Shown here piece by piece: positions 8,830-12,490 of a stretch of DNA of 12,490 nucleotides. The stretch is from Clostridia bacterium (GTDB lineage: Bacteria > Bacillota > Clostridia > Christensenellales > Aristaeellaceae). How positions within the stretch are numbered: the first letter of the stretch is position 1; each line of letters begins with the position of its first letter. Both the position numbers and the translations under genes were made by a program. The notes under the pieces are model-generated. The model saw only the letters and a program-made list of their open reading frames with translations, was not told where the DNA came from and searched no databases. Location of the stretch: NCBI GenBank assembly GCA_900769075.1, contig CAAGFE010000088.1, forward strand, positions 1 to 12,490, written 5' to 3'.

Positions 8830-9387
8830 TCAGATGACGCTGAAAGCACGGTAGTAATCGTTGGGACGCAGGCGGTTGAACAGCCGGACGGTGCGGCCGT
8901 CGAAGGCGCCAGGGTACATGACCAGAATGGGCATATCCGGGAAATGAGGCTGCAGGGCTTCAAGCAGCACATGAATCCTCATAAACGGAAAAACCTCGCC
9001 TACGCCTGTCAGGAGCAGCACATCGCCGGGGCAGTGCGGCGCATAGTCCATATGACGGATGAAGTCGTCTTCTCCAATGGCCGCATGAAGCTGCTCCAGC
9101 AGATATGCGCTGCCATCTTCCTCTTCCATCTCCGGAATGGAGTCTGTAATGCCCAGATCATCGCAGGCATCGAGGAAGACCTGAAACAGATTGCGTTCAA
9201 CCAGATGGCAGCGCAGATTCTGGTCGGTCTTCACCTGTTCGACAAAGTGGCGCACGGCCATTTCATCCTCGGGTTCATAGCAGAAGATGCGGATGTTGAC
9301 CTCATTGCTCAGCCCTCTGCCGCAAAGGAAGTCATCATTCTGAATCAGCTCGCGCACCTTGTCCAGTCGTTCTTCAATAGAGCTCAT
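8830..9387 (-). CDS. brxB: BrxB, BREX protein (DUF1788 family)
   Basis: Protein of 185 residues, the usual size for BrxB (DUF1788), a core type 1 BREX component of unclear biochemical role that is needed for defence in studied systems. The start MSSIEERLDKVRELIQN, the later stretch YAPHCPGDVLLLTGVGEVFP and the C-terminal MYPGAFDGRTVRLF fit my memory of the family, which often shows a conserved Gly-Val-Gly and PG..dG pattern. No membrane segment, signal peptide or enzymatic motif is visible. It starts 14 bases after the brxA stop, with a purine-rich SD (GAGAGGGGA), and ends 13 bases before brxC. The call rests on sequence pattern plus its exact position between brxA and brxC. Confidence 0.9.
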   Translation of the reverse strand: MSSIEERLDKVRELIQNDDFLCGRGLSNEVNIRIFCYEPEDEMAVRHFVEQVKTDQNLRCHLVERNLFQVFLDACDDLGITDSIPEMEEEDGSAYLLEQLHAAIGEDDFIRHMDYAPHCPGDVLLLTGVGEVFPFMRIHVLLEALQPHFPDMPILVMYPGAFDGRTVRLFNRLRPNDYYRAFSVI

Positions 9388-9401
9388 TGTCGCGTCCCCT
9401 C

Positions 9402-10025
9402 TCAGGCAAAGCAGTTGAAGGCTGGAAGCATGGCTTCATCACCATTGAGCCGGATGGTATTTTCAAGCGCGGAATACAGGAATACCGGGTTCAGACGCTG
9501 GGATTTTGGGTTGTCCAGATACTCTGTGTCCACTAGAATGCGCATCAGAATCTGCTTGATTTTGGTTATCGTCGTGTCGCTCCACGAGGCAACGGCATCG
9601 TCCTGCTCCTGCAGGCGCAGAAAGAACACGTTCAAGTCCATTCTGCTGAAGGTGTAATCCTGCTGACGGTACTTGTCGCCAATCACCGTCAGCATAAAGT
9701 CAGCTACCAGCCGATGCTGCTTCATCAGGGCATACAGGCATAGCTGTTTGGCTTCATCCTGTGGCTGCTGCGCAATCGCTGCAATCAGCGAATCGTCGTT
9801 CAGGCTGTGCAGGCGGATCATACACGCGCGCGCAATTTTTCGGATGGTTTTTTCCGTGGGGTACTGATACAGGTTTTCTCCGACAATCTGCATGAGGGCT
9901 TCTTCATCTGAGGCCCCCTGGCTGAGCAGCTTTGCGGTCACGCGCATTTCATAAAACAGGAAGGGCTCCCGCGTAATGGAGGCCCGGTATGGGCTTTGAC
10001 CAACCCGGAGCTGATCGGACATCAT
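9402..10025 (-). CDS. brxA: BrxA, BREX protein (DUF1819 family, inner-membrane-protein-like annotation)
   Basis: Protein of 207 residues, matching BrxA (DUF1819) in length and in the opening pattern (YRASITREPFLFYEMRVTAKLL). It is predicted all-helical; the family has a NusB-like fold and has been reported to bind DNA. Databases sometimes label it an inner membrane protein, but no hydrophobic membrane segment is seen here. Two ATGs are adjacent (10025 and 10022). The first is chosen because it gives an ATGA overlap with the stop of the upstream XRE gene and lies 8 bases from a strong GGAGG. The overlap implies translational coupling. brxB follows after 14 bases. Confidence 0.9.
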   Translation of the reverse strand: MMSDQLRVGQSPYRASITREPFLFYEMRVTAKLLSQGASDEEALMQIVGENLYQYPTEKTIRKIARACMIRLHSLNDDSLIAAIAQQPQDEAKQLCLYALMKQHRLVADFMLTVIGDKYRQQDYTFSRMDLNVFFLRLQEQDDAVASWSDTTITKIKQILMRILVDTEYLDNPKSQRLNPVFLYSALENTIRLNGDEAMLPAFNCFA

Positions 10026-10264
10026 CCTTCACACCTCCGGTCAGAGGGTTGCTCTTCTTGTGCTTCTTCAACGCATTCAACAATATCGGAAATATCGCAA
10101 TGAAGTGCCTTGCAGATGCGCAGCAGAACATCGGTCGTCACATTCTCTCCCTTGCCCAGCTTTGCAATACAGGTTGAACTCAGCCCGCTGATCCGCTTCA
10201 GATCCTGCCGGTTCATTCCTTTGTCAATCAGCAGCTTCCAGAGCTTATTGTAGCTAAAGCGCAT
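10022..10264 (-). CDS. Small XRE/Cro-type transcriptional regulator leading the BREX operon
   Basis: An 80-residue Cro/C1-type helix-turn-helix protein (HTH_26/YozG-like). The first turn-helix is around NRQDLKRISG (18-27) and the recognition helix around SSTCIAKLGKG (29-39); an LLRICKALHCDISDIVE block at 47-63 is typical of these small regulators. The C-terminal 17 residues are charged and probably unstructured. ATG 10264 is chosen because GGGGGT precedes it by 6 bases and the HTH domain begins there; an in-frame ATG at 10432 would precede the promoter and add 56 residues unlike any HTH protein. Its stop overlaps the brxA start in an ATGA. As first gene behind the only clear promoter it is a good candidate autoregulator of the BREX operon, a role that WYL-domain BrxR plays in other loci. 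That role is inference. Confidence 0.9.
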   Translation of the reverse strand: MRFSYNKLWKLLIDKGMNRQDLKRISGLSSTCIAKLGKGENVTTDVLLRICKALHCDISDIVECVEEAQEEQPSDRRCEG

Positions 10265-10303
10265 GGTGTTACCCCCTGGTGTTTCTGCACATGGATTCGC
10301 GTC

Positions 10304-10329
10304 TTTTGTACCCGAAATCAGATACAAAA
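10304..10329. promoter_or_regulatory. Inverted repeat, candidate operator of the XRE regulator
   Basis: TTTTGTACC at 10304-10312 and GATACAAAA at 10321-10329 form an inverted repeat with 9-base arms, one mismatch and an 8-base spacer. It lies just downstream of the predicted transcription start, where a bound repressor would block RNA polymerase. Two-fold symmetry suits a dimeric Cro/C1 protein. Binding is inference. Confidence 0.45.
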
Positions 10330-10339
10330 AACCATAATA

Positions 10340-10368
10340 ATTATAGCATGGGATTCCAGGAAGCACAA
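10340..10368 (-). promoter_or_regulatory. Sigma-70/sigma-A type promoter of the BREX operon
   Basis: Reading the minus strand, TTGTGC (10368-10363) is followed after exactly 17 bases by a perfect TATAAT (10345-10340), preceded by TG one base upstream, giving an extended -10. The predicted start is near 10333, leaving a leader of about 70 bases before ATG 10264. This is the only convincing promoter I found for the whole brx gene set. Confidence 0.8.
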
Positions 10369-10430
10369 CGAGAAATCCACGATCATTGACAAAATGGAAC
10401 CGATGAATTACATAGAAACAAGCCATCAGC

Positions 10431-10461
10431 ACAAAGGCAGTCTGCTATGATACAGACCGCC
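10431..10461 (-). terminator. Probable Rho-independent terminator after the VWA gene
   Basis: On the minus strand GGCGGTCTG (10461-10453) pairs with CAGACTGCC (10444-10436) through 9 base pairs, one a G-U wobble, around an 8-base loop. TTTGT follows. The T run is short, so termination may be partial. It lies 53 bases after the VWA stop and upstream of the BREX promoter, separating the two operons. Confidence 0.6.
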
Positions 10462-10514
10462 CAGTAGTTTGACGCGCCAGGTGCTGGGATTGCCCCTTCC
10501 CGGGCATCATCAGA

Positions 10515-11159
10515 TTACTTCCTGCGCTTGTAGTCCTCGTCGATGCGATTCTTCCAATCGCTTCCCAGCGGCTGACTGCTGCGCACAGCGCAGATGGTCT
10601 CGCTGAGCACCTCGTAATTGAGCGCAGTGCCCTTGCTGTCGCTGTGGTAGTTCACGGCGCGGTCGGCGTCGATGCCAAAGTGACCGGCAGTCTCCACCGC
10701 GTCGATGTTCGCGCCGAGGAACAGGAACTCCCAGCCGTAGCGACTCTTCTGCCGCTCGATCATTTGCTTCACACGGTCGCTGCTGTAATGGCGGCTGGCG
10801 TTCTCCATGCCGTCCGTGGTGATCACAAACAGCGTGTGCTCCGGGCGATCCTCCTCACGGGCGTACTTGTGAACGTTGCCGATGTGGTGAATCGCGCCGC
10901 CGATGGCGTCCAGCAGCGCCGTGCAGCCGCACGCGACATACTGTCTTTCGGTCAGCGGCTCGACCCGCCGGACGTCGATGCGGTCGTGGATGACCTTGCT
11001 CTCGTTGGAAAAGAGTACCGTCGAAACAAGCGCGTCGCCCTCAGCGGCCTTTTGCTGCGCGATCATGGCGTTGAAGCCGCCAATCGTGTCCTTTTCAAGC
11101 CCCGCCATAGAACCGCTGCGGTCCAGAATGAAAACAAGCTCCGTCAGATTCTTTTTCAT
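10515..11159 (-). CDS. VWA-domain protein with complete MIDAS (TerY-like)
   Basis: A 214-residue cytoplasmic von Willebrand factor A protein, essentially one domain. The metal-dependent adhesion site is intact: DRSGS at 13-17 (D13, S15, S17), T80 in the GCTALLDA segment and D116 in TTDGMEN. No signal peptide or membrane segment is present, and the tail is basic (KRRK). TerY-type VWA proteins usually act as metal-dependent protein-binding scaffolds in stress or defence complexes; the partner here is unknown. The start ATG 11159 has AAAGGAG 8 bases upstream, within the 14-base gap after the ADP-ribosylglycohydrolase stop, so the two genes form an operon. A functional link with the glycohydrolase is likely from the spacing, not proven. 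Confidence 0.9.
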   Translation of the reverse strand: MKKNLTELVFILDRSGSMAGLEKDTIGGFNAMIAQQKAAEGDALVSTVLFSNESKVIHDRIDVRRVEPLTERQYVACGCTALLDAIGGAIHHIGNVHKYAREEDRPEHTLFVITTDGMENASRHYSSDRVKQMIERQKSRYGWEFLFLGANIDAVETAGHFGIDADRAVNYHSDSKGTALNYEVLSETICAVRSSQPLGSDWKNRIDEDYKRRK

Positions 11160-11173
11160 AGTTGTTGCTCCTT

Positions 11174-12013
11174 TCAGTCAGCCTTGCTGTTTACCGTTGT
11201 TGTGTACCCGCCATAGCGCTCCTCCCACCGGATGACGATCTCGCGCAGGTCGTCATGGAGCAGAGCTAGCGCTTCATCGCGCAGACGTACCATCGTATCA
11301 TCCAGACCGTTTCTTAAGTAGAAGGGCCAGGCGATGGCGCAGGTGATGTCGGTCAGCGTGTCGCAGTCCCCGCCCAGAGAAACCGCCGTGCGCAGCGCGT
11401 CCTCGAAGCTCACGGACTCCAGAAACGCGGTGATGGCCTGCGGCACCGTGCCCTGACACGTTTCATCAAAGCGATAGCGCGGCCTGATTTCGTCTGCCGT
11501 CTGATGAAGGGGATAGAAATGCTGCTCGATGTAGCTGCGGATGCCGTCCCTGCTTTCCCCGGTGCGCGCCAGATAGATGGCTGCCGCCACCGCCTGCGCG
11601 CCCTTGATGCCCTCCGGATGGTTGTGCGTCACCTCGGCGGACTGCCTGGCCAGCTCAAGCGCCTCGTCCAGCGTGGCGGCGACATCCCCGCACGGGGACA
11701 CGCGCATCGCGGAGCCGTTGCCAAAGCTGCCGTAGGGGCGGGGATCGGGGGAAACCAGCCAGTGCCGGAAGCGCCCACCGTAGCCGCCCATGGGGCAGGG
11801 GTACTTCGCTGCGATCTGTCGCATGGAGGAAATGACGCTTGCCCTGAAGTCGCCGCCTTCGCCTGTCTGCATCAGCGCGCTGGCCACAGCGATGCTCATC
11901 AGGCTATCGTCGGTGTAGCTGCTCCCCGGCGCAAACAGCGGAAAGTCCTTTGTCTTGATGCTGTGAAACTCGTAGGTCGAGCCGGCGATGTCGCCGATGA
12001 TCGCTCCAATCAT
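11174..12013 (-). CDS. ADP-ribosylglycohydrolase family protein (DraG/ARH-like)
   Basis: A 279-residue enzyme of the DraG/ARH family, which removes ADP-ribose from proteins or other acceptors using a two-metal magnesium centre. Seen: GAIIGDIAGSTYEF at 3-16; metal-binding T34-D35-D36; GNGSAMR at 98-104; HNHPEG at 130-135; and GGDCDT at 214-219, where D216 and D218 match the family's second metal motif (commonly GGDTDT or GGDSDT). All metal ligands expected from the family appear present, so it is probably active. The target, whether arginine, DNA base or small molecule, cannot be told. GGGAGG lies 8 bases before ATG 12013 but inside a strong hairpin, so its translation may be gated. It is followed after 14 bases by the VWA gene. 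Confidence 0.93.
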   Translation of the reverse strand: MIGAIIGDIAGSTYEFHSIKTKDFPLFAPGSSYTDDSLMSIAVASALMQTGEGGDFRASVISSMRQIAAKYPCPMGGYGGRFRHWLVSPDPRPYGSFGNGSAMRVSPCGDVAATLDEALELARQSAEVTHNHPEGIKGAQAVAAAIYLARTGESRDGIRSYIEQHFYPLHQTADEIRPRYRFDETCQGTVPQAITAFLESVSFEDALRTAVSLGGDCDTLTDITCAIAWPFYLRNGLDDTMVRLRDEALALLHDDLREIVIRWEERYGGYTTTVNSKAD

Positions 12014-12014
12014 G

Positions 12015-12065
12015 AAAAACGCCTCCCTGCTTTTGATGAACTCAGTCTATCAAAAACAGGGAGGC
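12015..12065 (-). terminator. Long hairpin with T run that also buries the ADP-ribosylglycohydrolase SD
   Basis: GCCTCCCTG plus TTTTGAT (12021-12029, 12031-12037) and ATCAAAA plus CAGGGAGGC (12049-12055, 12057-12065) are exact inverted arms broken by one opposed C/A pair, around an 11-base loop. On the minus-strand RNA the stem is followed at once by five U (12019-12015), a textbook intrinsic terminator for the upstream gene. The downstream arm contains the GGGAGG ribosome site of the next gene, whose ATG comes one base after the U-run segment. A weaker 5-bp stem (12071-12087) lies just upstream of it. Terminator, attenuator or operator are all possible. Confidence 0.7.
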
Positions 12066-12090
12066 TTGTGGTCGCCTGTAAAGCGACAAA

Positions 12091-12490
12091 TCAATAGCCA
12101 AGCGGCTGCAGATCGAGCTTGAAAAGAATCTGGTTGATTTCCATGATGTCGTAGTTGCCCGTCATGATGCAGTATTCGACGACGATGTCCGCCTTGCTGC
12201 TGTGGGACAGGGCAAAGCCCGCCTTCATGAGCATATCCTTCGTTTCATCCAGCGACAGCTTCAGCGCGATGGCAAAGGCCAGCGCCGTCTGCTTGCTGGG
12301 CCTGTATTCCGGGATGTTCTTGATCTTGTTGAACAGCCTGCGATCCACGTTGGCCCGCTTGTAGCATTGCGCATCGGTCATGTGCTTTTCGTCGATCTTG
12401 CGGATGAGCATCTGCGCGAAGCTCTCGTCTACCTGACTGAGCATGTCGTCGAGGAAGGCGTCCGAAGCCACGGATGGCGCGCAGCATTCC
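12091..12490 (-). CDS. C-terminus of a protein with a Cro/C1-like HTH domain, possibly a macro-domain protein (5' end outside window)
   Basis: The frame is open to the right edge and gives 132 residues ending FKLDLQPLGY. A GTG at 12471 could start a 126-residue protein, but no ribosome site precedes it and the reading continues upstream as ECCAPS, so I treat the gene as cut by the window edge. Seen: a helical block QVDESFAQMLIRKIDE, then an HTH-like unit TDAQCYKRANVDRRLFNKIK, then PSKQTALAFAIALKLSLDE, KAGFALSHSSKAD and an EYCIMTGNYDIMEINQ tail. From memory, this C-terminal module is found in Firmicute macro-domain (ADP-ribose-binding) proteins, sometimes alone. If so, an N-terminal macro domain lies just beyond 12490. 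It stands 77 bases before the ADP-ribosylglycohydrolase, with the hairpin between. Confidence 0.6.
   Translation of the reverse strand, partial: ECCAPSVASDAFLDDMLSQVDESFAQMLIRKIDEKHMTDAQCYKRANVDRRLFNKIKNIPEYRPSKQTALAFAIALKLSLDETKDMLMKAGFALSHSSKADIVVEYCIMTGNYDIMEINQILFKLDLQPLGY

Larger units (their letters stand above)
10265..10514. other. Intergenic region between the VWA operon and the BREX operon
   Basis: About 250 bases without a gene. From right to left it holds a probable terminator for the VWA gene (10431-10461), an AT-rich stretch, the BREX promoter (10340-10368) and the inverted repeat (10304-10329). I see no tRNA, small RNA gene or attachment site in it. The AT content is clearly higher than in the flanking genes, as expected of a regulatory region. 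Confidence 0.7.

Noticed and set aside
8817..8972. N-terminal extension of BrxC from an ATG at 8972
   Set aside because: It overlaps brxB, has Cys/Ser-rich sequence unlike BrxC, and the ATG at 8816 has a strong ribosome site and the expected family N-terminus.
10265..10432. N-terminal extension of the XRE regulator from an ATG at 10432
   Set aside because: This start lies upstream of the predicted promoter and the added residues do not fit an HTH protein; ATG 10264 has its own ribosome site.
12071..12087. Short GTCGC/GCGAC hairpin after the stop of the edge gene
   Set aside because: Five base pairs with no T run; too weak to list as a terminator on its own, though it may add to the larger hairpin next to it.
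1..12490. CRISPR array, tRNA, rRNA or insertion sequence
   Set aside because: No regularly spaced repeats, cloverleaf-like sequence, transposase motif or flanking target duplication was seen on either strand.

Overview
The window is the 5' part of a type 1 BREX phage-defence operon with a small accessory operon just upstream. Every gene reads right to left on the minus strand. Strong AGGAGG-like ribosome sites, ATG starts, moderately high GC and the protein flavour suggest a Firmicute of class Clostridia, perhaps a gut Oscillospiraceae-like lineage. That assignment is inference; no marker gene is present.

Accessory operon (12490 to about 10430). It begins with a gene cut by the right edge. 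Its visible C-terminus is a Cro/C1-like helix-turn-helix domain of a kind I recall at the end of Firmicute macro-domain proteins. Next come an ADP-ribosylglycohydrolase and a VWA protein with a complete MIDAS metal site, 14 bases apart. A long hairpin followed by a T run sits directly before the glycohydrolase start and contains its Shine-Dalgarno sequence, so it looks like a combined terminator and translation gate. A second hairpin follows the VWA gene and probably ends the unit.

BREX operon (about 10370 to beyond 1). A near-consensus extended -10 promoter drives a small XRE regulator whose stop overlaps the brxA start (ATGA). It is followed by brxA, brxB, brxC, a GmrSD-like DUF262-DUF1524 nuclease gene and pglX. 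Gaps are 12 to 18 bases, so this is one transcript. The nuclease gene lies between brxC and pglX and is more AT-rich than its neighbours, as if a type IV restriction enzyme was inserted without breaking the operon. pglX runs off the left edge; pglZ and brxL, needed to complete a type 1 system, should lie beyond it.

Working model. PglX methylates host DNA at an adenine. BrxA, BrxB and BrxC, with the unseen PglZ and BrxL, block replication of unmodified phage. The DUF262-DUF1524 protein may cut phage DNA carrying modified bases that escapes BREX. The upstream ADP-ribose genes may be a separate stress or defence module. The core families are well known. The least explained parts are the regulation (small XRE gene, inverted repeat, SD hairpin) and the ADP-ribose/VWA neighbour operon.
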